Position numbers and translations under genes: made by a program
In this document: positions 18,028 to 26,856 of the stretch, one piece after another
Position numbering within the stretch: position 1 is the stretch's first letter
How the letters are laid out: each line of letters starts with the position of its first letter
The notes under the pieces: model-generated
The model's input: only the letters and a program-made list of their open reading frames with translations
Told to the model about the DNA's origin: nothing
Databases searched by the model: none
Assembly (NCBI RefSeq): GCF_003314975.1
Contig: NZ_QNRF01000003.1
Coordinates: 1 to 64,000, forward strand
Direction of reading: 5' to 3'
Length of the DNA stretch: 64,000 bases
From: Marinomonas aquiplantarum
GTDB lineage: Bacteria > Pseudomonadota > Gammaproteobacteria > Pseudomonadales > Marinomonadaceae

Positions 18028-18326
18028 TGAATACAACCTAATTTGTCAGAGTAAAGAAAAACAACCACCGACTAAAAATACGTTTTCGCACATTAATCAG
18101 TAGAAAATCTCGTATTTTGCAATTTAACAAAATATTATTTTGAAATAGTAACGTATTCTGCGTAACTTTAAGAGACAAGAAAATGAAAAGAGTGTAATCC
18201 ACCAGAGGCCAACCTTTTCGCGTTAGATCTGACTTCTTTTCATGAAAACAAGCAGTTTTTTTTACTCTGCGAGAATCACAACAAGTATGAGATAATGGCA
18301 AAAATCTTCAATGATAAGGCTATTTT

Positions 18327-18752
18327 ATGATTACTTGTGGTGTCGAAATCAAAGGCAGTGAAGCCATCCTTTGTCTCATGTCGAAAGAAGACGGCTTATT
18401 TCAAATTCCTGACTGTCGTCAAATCCGACTTCCCTTAAACAATCCAAATGACAGTGAAAACATACGCAAACTGCAGTTCACACTCAAAAAGCTTTTCGAA
18501 GACTATAAAGTCACTCAGGTCGCCATCAAAGAGCGCCCAACCAAAGGAAAATTTGCTGGCGGAGCCGTTGGATTTAAAATTGAAGCGGCACTGCAGCTCA
18601 TCGACAGTGTTCAGGTGGATCTGTTCAACAGCAGTAAAATCAAAGAAACCTTGCAAAACAACCCATTGCCGATTCCTTTCAAAGCAACTGGGCTAAAAGC
18701 ATTTCAGGAAGGCGCTTTTACCGTCGCCTATGTGGCGTTGTCTCAAGACTGA
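18327..18752 (+). CDS. DUF3010-family protein
   Basis: 141 residues, matching the size and pattern of the proteobacterial DUF3010 family. It has a start CGVEIKGSEAILCL, a central VAIKERPTKGKFAGGAVGFKIE, and an end in KAFQEGAFTVAYVAL. The alternation of beta strands and the early acidic residue suggest an RNase H-like fold, but no function is established. It is monocistronic, followed by the 40-bp palindrome. Confidence 0.75.
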   Translation: MITCGVEIKGSEAILCLMSKEDGLFQIPDCRQIRLPLNNPNDSENIRKLQFTLKKLFEDYKVTQVAIKERPTKGKFAGGAVGFKIEAALQLIDSVQVDLFNSSKIKETLQNNPLPIPFKATGLKAFQEGAFTVAYVALSQD

Positions 18753-18760
18753 TTATTTTG

Positions 18761-18800
18761 TATGTTTTGTCAGACACCAATTGGTGTCTGACAAAACATA
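18761..18800. repeat. 40-bp perfect palindrome in a convergent gap
   Basis: The half-site starts TATGTTTTGTCAGACACC and is followed immediately by its exact reverse complement, with no mismatch and no spacer. It sits 9 bp after the DUF3010 stop and 86 bp before the convergent LysE-family stop. It could act as a terminator hairpin in both directions, although no U-run follows, or as a protein-binding or repeat element. Confidence 0.9.
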
Positions 18801-18886
18801 GAATGAGAAGGACTTTTTTAGGTTAGCCATAAGCGATAAAGTCAATATTCAAGCACTCTCCCTTAGAGAATTCTAAGTTCAACACT

Positions 18887-19519
18887 CTACCTATTACTGA
18901 AAATTAGACCGCCACCCAATGCAATAAAAACCGTATGGTAGATTTTCGAAAATGCCTTACCAAGCGTGGTTGTTTGGAATGCATTTGAAATATTTTTAGC
19001 AAGATAAGAGTACGAAAGATGAACCAAGGTGACGATCAGACATATAGAAGCAAACATGATCATAAATTGCTGTGCCACCGCATAATCCGACGATATAAAC
19101 TGTGGCAAAAAGGCCGATAAAAAAATGACGGTTTTGGGGTTACTTGCAGAAACGAAGAACCCTGTTTTGAAGCACGAAGGTACTCTAGTCTCTCTTTCTT
19201 TATGCCCCAGTTTCTTGCCTCCCCCTTCTTTCCTTCGTTGATTCAGTAATCCAGTCACGCCCAGATATATAAGATAGACTCCCCCAATCACCTTCAGGAT
19301 AAAAAACGCCATCGGTGATTTCTCTAACATTGCTCCAGCCCCACAAGCCACTAAAAGGACAATAATGGCTTGGCAGGTAAGGTTCCCAAGAATCGACAAC
19401 AAAGCTTTACGATACCCATACTTAACGACATTCTGAACCACAAAAATGACGTTTGGCCCAGGCGCCAAAGTAATAAATAAATAGGCACAAAAAAACAAAA
19501 ACCACAGTTCAATCTTCAA
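18887..19519 (-). CDS. LysE/RhtB-family amino-acid exporter
   Basis: 210 residues, six membrane segments, with the family motif APGPN at 19-23. The start is TTG, supported by GGGAG 6 bases upstream and by the position of APGPN. A Lys/Arg-rich cytoplasmic loop at about 93-112 is typical. It exports an amino acid or homoserine lactone-like compound, substrate unknown. Confidence 0.85.
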   Translation of the reverse strand: MKIELWFLFFCAYLFITLAPGPNVIFVVQNVVKYGYRKALLSILGNLTCQAIIVLLVACGAGAMLEKSPMAFFILKVIGGVYLIYLGVTGLLNQRRKEGGGKKLGHKERETRVPSCFKTGFFVSASNPKTVIFLSAFLPQFISSDYAVAQQFMIMFASICLIVTLVHLSYSYLAKNISNAFQTTTLGKAFSKIYHTVFIALGGGLIFSNR

Positions 19520-19654
19520 CGTTCACTCCCAGTTATTTTCCATAAATTATTTACGAATATTCCCAAACAAGTCTCAGACTCTTCATGCCACAACTTGTGC
19601 CACGATATATCACCAAATAAATGCACGGCACCATTAATGCACCAAAAAAAAGCG

Positions 19655-20527
19655 TTATTTCTTTCTTCCCATGATCACCAGCAGAACACCACCCAGCACA
19701 ATCGCACTCGCTGAAACAAGGTGTAAGCTGATGTTTTCAGCTGCAAACACCACGCCCCCAAAGGTGGCAATAATGGGCACCAGAAGCTGTAGCACCGCAG
19801 CCATTGAAGCACTGATTAGAGGCAGAACGGCATACCAAAGCGCATAACCCAACCCCGACATCACAGCCCCAGATAACACGGCGAGCAAAATACCATCGAC
19901 ACTGCTCTGAAACACACCGAAGTGATCAACCAGAACCAGCAATATCAACAGCATAGGTAAAGTACGTACAAAATTAGAAGCCGTTGCAAACAGAGGAAAA
20001 CGAGAGGCTTTACCGCGCCAGGTATACAAACCCCACGCTACACCAGCTAAGGTCATCAGCACAAAGCCAGTCAAAGAAGGAGAGGTTAAAGTAGGTAACA
20101 CTAGATACACAAAACCGGAAAAAGCCAACACCAGCCCAAACCACTCGAACCTTCCGAGTTTTTGCCCAAAAAAGATGGCAAAGCCTATTAAGGTTAACTG
20201 CACCGCAGCAAACAGAATCAACGCACCCACACCAGTCGACAGGGTAATGTAGGCATAGGAAAAGCCAACAGCATAAACAAACAAGGCCGTTGCTGACGTC
20301 CAACTCCCCTCCTTCATCATACTAGGTAAAGTCACTCCACCCTTTACCAGTTGGTGAACCAAGCACAATACCATCAGGGTAATGGCCCCGCTTAGTAGAC
20401 GCCAAAGGGTAAAGCTCCCTGGGTCAATCAAACCATCCGCTAATGCCAAACGGTTCAAGACTGAATTGGCAGCAAACGCCATCAGAGCCAAAAATATCCC
20501 GACATACAAACGTAGCAAACTTGTCAT
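19655..20527 (-). CDS. DMT/EamA-family transporter
   Basis: 290 residues with ten membrane segments in two EamA halves (about 10-140 and 150-288). Its substrate is unknown. The ribosome site is weak. It diverges from the glucosylglycerate cluster with about 127 bp between the starts I favour. Confidence 0.8.
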   Translation of the reverse strand: MTSLLRLYVGIFLALMAFAANSVLNRLALADGLIDPGSFTLWRLLSGAITLMVLCLVHQLVKGGVTLPSMMKEGSWTSATALFVYAVGFSYAYITLSTGVGALILFAAVQLTLIGFAIFFGQKLGRFEWFGLVLAFSGFVYLVLPTLTSPSLTGFVLMTLAGVAWGLYTWRGKASRFPLFATASNFVRTLPMLLILLVLVDHFGVFQSSVDGILLAVLSGAVMSGLGYALWYAVLPLISASMAAVLQLLVPIIATFGGVVFAAENISLHLVSASAIVLGGVLLVIMGRKK

Positions 20528-20654
20528 CTAATTGTTTAAAACCCTAGTTAAGCTGATAAAAGGAAAGCCTACTGTCACGCACTGGCACCACATTTGCAAG
20601 ACTAACCTTAACGTCCAACAGCAATACCTTGATGGACTCACAATTGGAAACGAG

Positions 20655-21482
20655 ATGACAAGCCTATTAATATTTACAGACCTAGATGGCACATTATTGG
20701 ATCACCACACCTACAGCTTCGAACCAGCGAAGTCCGCTATGCTGTCTCTTAAAACCTTTGCTATTCCTTGTGTCATTAATACCAGTAAAACCTTTCATGA
20801 GTTACTTCCACTCAGAAAAGCCTTAAACCACCTTGACCCTTTTATCGTTGAAAATGGTTCAGCCGTTTACATTCCAAAAGCCCTTGAATTAGATATTAAA
20901 GAACCTTTAGAAGAGGTTGGTGATTATTGGCTAAAGGCGTTCGGCCCCAAGCGGGAAGCGCTAATCAAAATGACTGACGACCAACAAGAGACATTCACCT
21001 TCCAACGTTTTAGTGACATGAGCGTTGACCAGCTAATCAAGTTAACCGGATTAAGCGAAGAAAATGCCAAGCTTGCCATGCAAAGAGAGTTCACCGAACC
21101 CATGGTATGGACTGACTCCAACCAAGCTCTACAAAGCTTTCGCGATTATCTAAAACCCTATGGTGTTCAAATTCAAAAAGGGGGTCGTTTTTCCCACTTA
21201 ATGGGGAAAGACTGTGATAAAGCCAATGCCATGCTCTGGCTAAAAGATCTGTATCAAAGCCAACATTTGGACGACGAACTGATTACCACCATGGCGCTAG
21301 GAGACGGCGAGAATGACATTGGCATGCTTAGCAAAGCCGACATTCCAGTGGTGATTCGCTCACCCGTTCATGCGCCACCAGAAGTACCAAATCGTAGTGA
21401 CGCTTGGTTGACTGACGATTACGGCCCTAAAGGTTGGGCGCAAGCCATTAACCAAGTATTAATCAAGCAAGGCATTTTATAA
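20655..21482 (+). CDS. gpgP: Glucosyl/mannosyl-3-phosphoglycerate phosphatase (HAD-IIB)
   Basis: 275 residues from ATG 20655. The frame opens earlier at TTG 20532, but that would extend the protein across the divergent promoter region and past the usual HAD N-terminus. HAD motif I is TDLDGT with Asp9 and Asp11. Motif IV is GDGENDIGM. The MPGP branch has the VVIRSP-like end seen here. It is followed by a glucosyl-3-phosphoglycerate synthase gene, so it most likely removes the phosphate to give glucosylglycerate. A mannosyl substrate cannot be ruled out. Confidence 0.82.
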   Translation: MTSLLIFTDLDGTLLDHHTYSFEPAKSAMLSLKTFAIPCVINTSKTFHELLPLRKALNHLDPFIVENGSAVYIPKALELDIKEPLEEVGDYWLKAFGPKREALIKMTDDQQETFTFQRFSDMSVDQLIKLTGLSEENAKLAMQREFTEPMVWTDSNQALQSFRDYLKPYGVQIQKGGRFSHLMGKDCDKANAMLWLKDLYQSQHLDDELITTMALGDGENDIGMLSKADIPVVIRSPVHAPPEVPNRSDAWLTDDYGPKGWAQAINQVLIKQGIL

Positions 21483-21535
21483 CCCAAGGCTCGACAAAAA
21501 TAACGAACAGATATTTCAATTTTAGGAGATTAATA

Positions 21536-22762
21536 ATGGGTGACTTTCATCAAAACGGTATCATCACCACACTTCACAACCTAGCACACCGCCCCCTTGA
21601 AGAAATGGAAAAAGAGCTTTGCGAATTTGCAAAGACTCGTCCTATGTCTCTGATTCTGCCCTGTTTGTATTCCGAGTTGGAAACAGCGGCCATGCCAAAC
21701 ATCATTAAGCATCTTCAACAAGTCCCCTATTTATCTGAGATCATTATAGGTTTGGACCGAGCCACCGAAGAGCAATACCGCCATGCTTTAGAGTTTTTCA
21801 GTGTGTTACCGCAAAACTATAAAGTTCTGTGGAATGACGGTCCTCGATTAAGAGAAATTGACAGTGTCTTAAAAGGAGAAAACCTTTCCCCTTCAGATCC
21901 AGGGAAAGGACGAAATGTCTGGTTTTGTATGGGTTACAACCTTGCCGCTGGTAAAGCGGAATCCATTGCCATGCATGACTGCGACATTGTGACGTATGAC
22001 CGCGAGTTATTAGCACGGTTAATCTACCCAGTGGCCAACCCCAATTTTAACTATGAATTCTGTAAGGGCTTTTACGCTCGCGCCGCCAACGGCAAGATGA
22101 ACGGCCGAGTCAGTCGCTTATTGGTCACCCCTTTGCTTTACTCATTGAAGAAAGTATTAGGACACCTTAATTACTTGGATTATCTGGACAGCTACCGCTA
22201 CCCATTAGCTGGGGAATTTTCTTTCCGTCGTGATGTCATGACGGACCTGCGCATCCCAAGTGACTGGGGACTTGAGATTGGCGTGTTAAGTGAAATGTAC
22301 CGTAACTATTCACCTAACCGTTTATGTCAGGTCGACATTGCTGACATTTACGATCATAAGCATCAAGATTTATCCGCTGATAACGATGATGGCGGCTTAT
22401 CAAAAATGTCCATCGATATTACCAAAGCCATTTTCCGTAAGTTGGCAACCAATGGCACTATATTCAATCAGGAAACCTTCCGCACAATAAAAGCCACATA
22501 CTTTCGAGTCGCGCTGGACTTCATTGAAACATATCGTAATGATGCTGAAATCAACGGTCTAAAACTAGACGTGCACACGGAAGAACAGGCAGTTGAACTA
22601 TTTGCCAGCAATATCATGAAAGCCGGTAACCAATATTTAGAAAACCCTATGGAAACCCCTTTCATTCCAAGTTGGAATCGTGTCATCAGTGCCTTCCCTG
22701 GTGTCATGTCGCAACTGGCAGAAGCCGTAGAAAAAGATATGACCGAGTTTGGCCCGAAGTAA
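21536..22762 (+). CDS. gpgS: Glucosyl-3-phosphoglycerate synthase (GT81-like)
   Basis: 408 residues. A GT-A glycosyltransferase with the metal-binding Asp148-Cys149-Asp150 in AMHDCDIVTYD. GEFSFRRD and DWGLEIGVL are typical of GpgS, which joins NDP-glucose to 3-phosphoglycerate. The strong AGGAG site supports the start. It sits between the phosphatase and a GH13 phosphorylase. Glucosylglycerate is a known solute in salt- and nitrogen-stressed bacteria. Confidence 0.87.
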   Translation: MGDFHQNGIITTLHNLAHRPLEEMEKELCEFAKTRPMSLILPCLYSELETAAMPNIIKHLQQVPYLSEIIIGLDRATEEQYRHALEFFSVLPQNYKVLWNDGPRLREIDSVLKGENLSPSDPGKGRNVWFCMGYNLAAGKAESIAMHDCDIVTYDRELLARLIYPVANPNFNYEFCKGFYARAANGKMNGRVSRLLVTPLLYSLKKVLGHLNYLDYLDSYRYPLAGEFSFRRDVMTDLRIPSDWGLEIGVLSEMYRNYSPNRLCQVDIADIYDHKHQDLSADNDDGGLSKMSIDITKAIFRKLATNGTIFNQETFRTIKATYFRVALDFIETYRNDAEINGLKLDVHTEEQAVELFASNIMKAGNQYLENPMETPFIPSWNRVISAFPGVMSQLAEAVEKDMTEFGPK

Positions 22763-22834
22763 TCGAGCCAGCCGTGTTAACTGAGTGAGCGCTTCGGCGT
22801 TGTTTTCAATCACTTGAAATAGCAGGAATTCACT

Positions 22835-24592
22835 ATGGAACATGCTCCCTTGTCACAATTAGAGCAAAGGTTAATGGCGCATTTGCAGCTTCTCTACCCA
22901 ACACTTGACCACAAAGAGTTGGCGAGACAATGTTTAGCGACCTTCTTTCTTGATCCAGCGACCGAGTCGCCTCGACCTCATAGAAACTTATGGGATCAGT
23001 CCGACGTGATGCTGATCACCTACGCAGACACCCTGCGTAAAAAAGGCGAAGCACCATTAGAAACCTTGCATAATTTTGTCAAAAGCAAACTGGCCTGCTG
23101 TATTTCTGCTGTTCACCTTTTGCCGTTCTTTCCCTACAGTTCAGACGACGGTTTTAGTGTGATGGATTACACCACCGTCAATCCTTCATCCGGTAACTGG
23201 GACCATGTATCCAGTTTATCTGAGGATTTCAAAGTAATGGGGGACTTAGTCATCAACCATTGTTCAAGCCGTAGCATGTGGTTTGAAAACTATAAAGCCG
23301 GCGTTGAGCCCGGTGCTTCTTTTTTCTATGAAGCAGACCCAAATGCCGATTTAAGTGCCGTGGTCAGGCCCAGAACCTCTCCTTTATTACGTGAAGTGAA
23401 AACCCAAAACGGTGAAAAACACGTATGGTGCACCTTTAGTCACGATCAGGTGGATTTGAATTTTGAAAACCCAGATGTTTTGATCGAATTCCTTCGCATC
23501 ATTCGTCTGTATTTAGAGAAAGGCATTCGCTGGTTCCGACTGGACGCCGTCGCATTCCTTTGGAAAATCCCGGGAACAACTTGCATAAACTTGCCACAAA
23601 CCCATGAGATGATTCGTCTATTACGTTTGATGATAGAGCATTATGCCCCTGAAGCCGTGATCATCACCGAAACCAATATTCCAAACCAGGAAAACCTAAC
23701 CTACTTTGGTAACGCCAACGAAGCCCACTTGATTTACAACTTCTCCCTACCTCCGTTGTTGATCAACAGCTTGGTCACCGGTAACTGTAATCACTTAAAA
23801 CAATGGCTAATGAGTATGCCTCCTGCTCAGCAGGGTACCACTTACCTGAACTTCATCGCTTCGCACGATGGCATAGGTTTGCGCCCAACAGAAGGTTTGT
23901 TATCAGAATGGGAACTGGAAACCCTTATTAACACCATGAAACGTTTTGGTGGCAAGCTCAGCTCACGCACCACACCAAAAGGCGAAGCCAAACCATACGA
24001 AATCAACATCAGTCTGTGGGACGCCTTGTCAGGTTCCGCGCACCAAGGGCCAGACCAATGGCAATTTGCTCGCTTCCTGTGTGCCGCAGGTGTGATGATG
24101 GCGCTAGAAGGTGTTCCCGCGTTTTACATTCACAGTCTATTCGGGACAGAAAATGACTTTGAACGGGTTGATAATACGGGACACTTCCGTTCGATTAATC
24201 GCCATATTTGGGACATGGATGAATTAGATCACGCGCTGAATACACCGACGCACCATCAAAAGGTCTTTAACAGTGTCACCAACTTGTTAAAAGTTCGCCG
24301 CGCTCAACCGGCTTTCCACCCCAATGCAACGCAATATATCTTGCACATGGGGGAAAACCTCTTTGCTTTTTGGCGTCAAAGCCTAGACAGGAGACAAAGC
24401 CTCTTTGCGGTATACAACATGACAGATCAGCCACAGCATTTTAATTTGTCAGAGCTAAATCTAATCGCAACGGACATTTGGACCGATCTTGTCTCGGAAC
24501 AGGTATATGAAGATCATCTGGGCAAAGTTACCCTAATGCCTTACCAATTTGTTTGGTTGGCTAACAAGAAAGGTAAGATCAAAGACGATTAA
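22835..24592 (+). CDS. GH13 subfamily 18 sugar phosphorylase, probably glucosylglycerate phosphorylase
   Basis: 585 residues. Conserved GH13 residues are present: the nucleophile Asp237 (RWFRLDAVA), the acid-base Glu279 (VIITETNIPN) and His344-Asp345 (IASHDGIGLRP). The size and motifs match the sucrose phosphorylase group, which includes E. coli YcjM-type glucosylglycerate phosphorylase. The two upstream genes make glucosylglycerate, so phosphorolysis to glucose 1-phosphate and glycerate is the best-supported role. Sucrose phosphorylase is the main alternative. Confidence 0.8.
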   Translation: MEHAPLSQLEQRLMAHLQLLYPTLDHKELARQCLATFFLDPATESPRPHRNLWDQSDVMLITYADTLRKKGEAPLETLHNFVKSKLACCISAVHLLPFFPYSSDDGFSVMDYTTVNPSSGNWDHVSSLSEDFKVMGDLVINHCSSRSMWFENYKAGVEPGASFFYEADPNADLSAVVRPRTSPLLREVKTQNGEKHVWCTFSHDQVDLNFENPDVLIEFLRIIRLYLEKGIRWFRLDAVAFLWKIPGTTCINLPQTHEMIRLLRLMIEHYAPEAVIITETNIPNQENLTYFGNANEAHLIYNFSLPPLLINSLVTGNCNHLKQWLMSMPPAQQGTTYLNFIASHDGIGLRPTEGLLSEWELETLINTMKRFGGKLSSRTTPKGEAKPYEINISLWDALSGSAHQGPDQWQFARFLCAAGVMMALEGVPAFYIHSLFGTENDFERVDNTGHFRSINRHIWDMDELDHALNTPTHHQKVFNSVTNLLKVRRAQPAFHPNATQYILHMGENLFAFWRQSLDRRQSLFAVYNMTDQPQHFNLSELNLIATDIWTDLVSEQVYEDHLGKVTLMPYQFVWLANKKGKIKDD

Positions 24593-24665
24593 GAAACGAC
24601 TGAGCCTTTAATGAATGCAGACCGAACGTAAAAACTCACGCGAATCGGCTCTCAAAAAGACAAAT

Positions 24666-24697
24666 AAAAATGCGACCTCGTGAGGTCGCATTTTTTG
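24666..24697. terminator. Bidirectional terminator between the phosphorylase and ABC exporter genes
   Basis: AAAAATGCGACCT and AGGTCGCATTTTTT pair around CGTG, with T-runs both ways. Confidence 0.85.
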
Positions 24698-24746
24698 TTA
24701 CTTGAGAATCAATAATCCATTCATCTAAAAAGTAATCATCTTAGTG

Positions 24747-26606
24747 TTATACCGTCTCATCTGACTCTAAGGCCACATCTTCGGCCAAAAAACCACCCGT
24801 CTGATGTGCCCAAAGCGCGGCATAAATGCCTTTTGCATTAACTAATTCTTCATGGCTACCCTGCTCAATCACATGACCTTTATCTAAGACGATCAATCGA
24901 TCCATCGCGGCAATGGTCGATAAACGGTGCGCAATGGCGATGACAGTTTTGCCTTGCATGAGTTTATACAAACTGTCTTGGATCGCTGCTTCGACTTCAG
25001 AATCGAGTGCGGATGTCGCTTCATCTAAAATCAACAAGGGCGCGTCTTTTAGCAACACGCGCGCGATGGCCACACGCTGGCGCTGACCACCAGATAACTT
25101 AATACCGCGCTCTCCGACCATGGCATCGTAACCTACATTGCCATATGGGTCGGTTAACGTCTGAATGAATTCATGAGCTTCGGCTTTTTTCGCTGCCGCA
25201 ATCATCTCTTCTTCCGTTGCGTCTGGACGCCCATAGAGCAAGTTCTCACGCACCGTACGATGCAATAGAGACGTGTCTTGCGTCACCATACCAATCTGCG
25301 CCCGTAACGATTCCTGAGTCACTTGACTGATGTCTTGACCATCGATGCACACTTGACCCGACTCCACATCATGAAAGCGCATCAGCAAGTTAACGATGGT
25401 CGATTTACCCGCACCAGATCGCCCAACCAAGCCGACTTTTTCACCAGGTTTAATGGATAAAACCAAGTCCTCAATGACTTTACGATCTGTCTTGCCGTAA
25501 TGAAAATTCACCGCTTTGTAATCAATTTGACCTTGCGTGACCTGCAATGCTGGCGCGTTTGGTTGGTCTTCAATTTCAACTTCACGGGACAGAGTTTTCA
25601 TGCCATCGTTGACCATGCCAATGTTTTCAAACAAAGCACTGACTTCCCACATAATCCACTGGGACATGCCATTTAATCGCAGGGCTAAGCTCACCGAGAT
25701 AGCAATGGCACCAACGCTAATCACACTGTCAGACCACAGCCAAATAGACATACCCGCAATCACGAACGCCAATAGATAATTACAACCTTGTACACCAACA
25801 TTTAGAAAAGTGACTAAGCGCATTTGCTTGTACACAGTTTTCAAAAAGCCATCCATGCCTTCTTTGGCATAGTCTGCTTCACGATCGTGATGCGAAAACA
25901 ATTTCACCGTTGAAATATTGCTGTAGCTGTCGACCACTCGTCCAGTCATAATAGAACGAGCATCAGCTTGCTCGGCCGAGATTTTTTTCAACTTAGGGAC
26001 AAAATAAAGCTGCAGCAAAACATAGCAAACCAACCAACCCAACATAGGTAACATGAGTCGGTAATCCGCTTTGGCTATTAACACCACCATGGAAATAAAA
26101 TAGACGCCAATGTAAACCAATACATCCAACAGCTTCATCACGGTTTCCCGAACAGCCAATGAGGTTTGCATCACCTTAGTGGAGATTCTCCCGGCAAACT
26201 CATCTTGGAAAAACGACATACTTTGCTTGAGAATAAATTGATGAGACAGCCAACGAATTCGCATTGGATAATTGCCCAACAACACCTGATGAATAATGGC
26301 TGAATGGAAAAAAGTTAGCAGCGGCATGGCCACCAAAATCATCAACCCCATTAACATCAAATGCGTACCTTCTTCGGCAAAAAAAGTACTTGGATCCTTG
26401 TCGATCAGCCAATCCACCAGCTGCCCCAAAAAGCTGAACAGTGTGACTTCCAAAATCGCAATCAAAGCAGTTAAGCACGACATGAGTATCAATGGCAGTT
26501 CAACGCCCTTAGAATAATGGCGGCAAAAAGCATAAAGAGTATTTGGCGCTTGCTCAGCTTCCTGTTTAGGATAAGCAGCAATCCATTTTTCAAAAAGTCC
26601 TAACAT
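24747..26606 (-). CDS. ABC exporter, fused membrane and ATPase domains
   Basis: 619 residues from ATG 26606, where AAGGA lies 6 bases upstream; a longer frame to 26714 has no such support. Six membrane segments (about 30-320) are followed by an ATPase with Walker A GLVGRSGAGKST, signature LSGGQRQR and Walker B LLILDEATSALD. The layout is that of MsbA/multidrug half-transporters, acting as a homodimer or with another half. The substrate is unknown. Confidence 0.87.
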   Translation of the reverse strand: MLGLFEKWIAAYPKQEAEQAPNTLYAFCRHYSKGVELPLILMSCLTALIAILEVTLFSFLGQLVDWLIDKDPSTFFAEEGTHLMLMGLMILVAMPLLTFFHSAIIHQVLLGNYPMRIRWLSHQFILKQSMSFFQDEFAGRISTKVMQTSLAVRETVMKLLDVLVYIGVYFISMVVLIAKADYRLMLPMLGWLVCYVLLQLYFVPKLKKISAEQADARSIMTGRVVDSYSNISTVKLFSHHDREADYAKEGMDGFLKTVYKQMRLVTFLNVGVQGCNYLLAFVIAGMSIWLWSDSVISVGAIAISVSLALRLNGMSQWIMWEVSALFENIGMVNDGMKTLSREVEIEDQPNAPALQVTQGQIDYKAVNFHYGKTDRKVIEDLVLSIKPGEKVGLVGRSGAGKSTIVNLLMRFHDVESGQVCIDGQDISQVTQESLRAQIGMVTQDTSLLHRTVRENLLYGRPDATEEEMIAAAKKAEAHEFIQTLTDPYGNVGYDAMVGERGIKLSGGQRQRVAIARVLLKDAPLLILDEATSALDSEVEAAIQDSLYKLMQGKTVIAIAHRLSTIAAMDRLIVLDKGHVIEQGSHEELVNAKGIYAALWAHQTGGFLAEDVALESDETV

Positions 26607-26797
26607 AATAGTCCTTGTCACAGCCCGATGCAGATCAGTTAGAGCATCGACTAGAGTGCGGTGGGAAAAGATTGAGTTGACGAAATTGAAACATGTAAGC
26701 CATTTGAAAACCACACAATATGGAGCATCTGACGCTACCCGATGACGCCTTTACTTAGTGTTTACACAATTAATTTCGCCTAACACATTAGCAAAAA

Positions 26798-26810
26798 CGC
26801 TATAATAGCG
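26798..26810. promoter_or_regulatory. -10 box within a palindrome upstream of the MFS gene
   Basis: CGCTAT-A-ATAGCG is a perfect dyad, and TATAAT (26801-26806) lies inside it, about 50 bp upstream of the MFS start. The matching -35 is poor, which suggests activator dependence or repression at the -10. Confidence 0.4.
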
Positions 26811-26856
26811 CCTTATATTAGCGACTCGCTCAATTGGGAATCACTCAAGCCATATT

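Noticed and set aside
18038..18301. Minus-strand 87-residue frame in the aminotransferase/DUF3010 gap
   Set aside because: No ribosome site, low-complexity AT-rich composition and no family pattern. It covers the region where both divergent promoters must lie.
20532..20654. N-terminal extension of the phosphatase to TTG 20532
   Set aside because: It would begin 5 bp from the divergent gene start and place 41 residues ahead of the HAD motif, which is normally near residue 9. ATG 20655 fits better.
26607..26714. Longer N-terminus of the ABC exporter
   Set aside because: No ribosome site at 26714, while ATG 26606 has AAGGA at 6 bases and leaves a normal exporter N-terminus.
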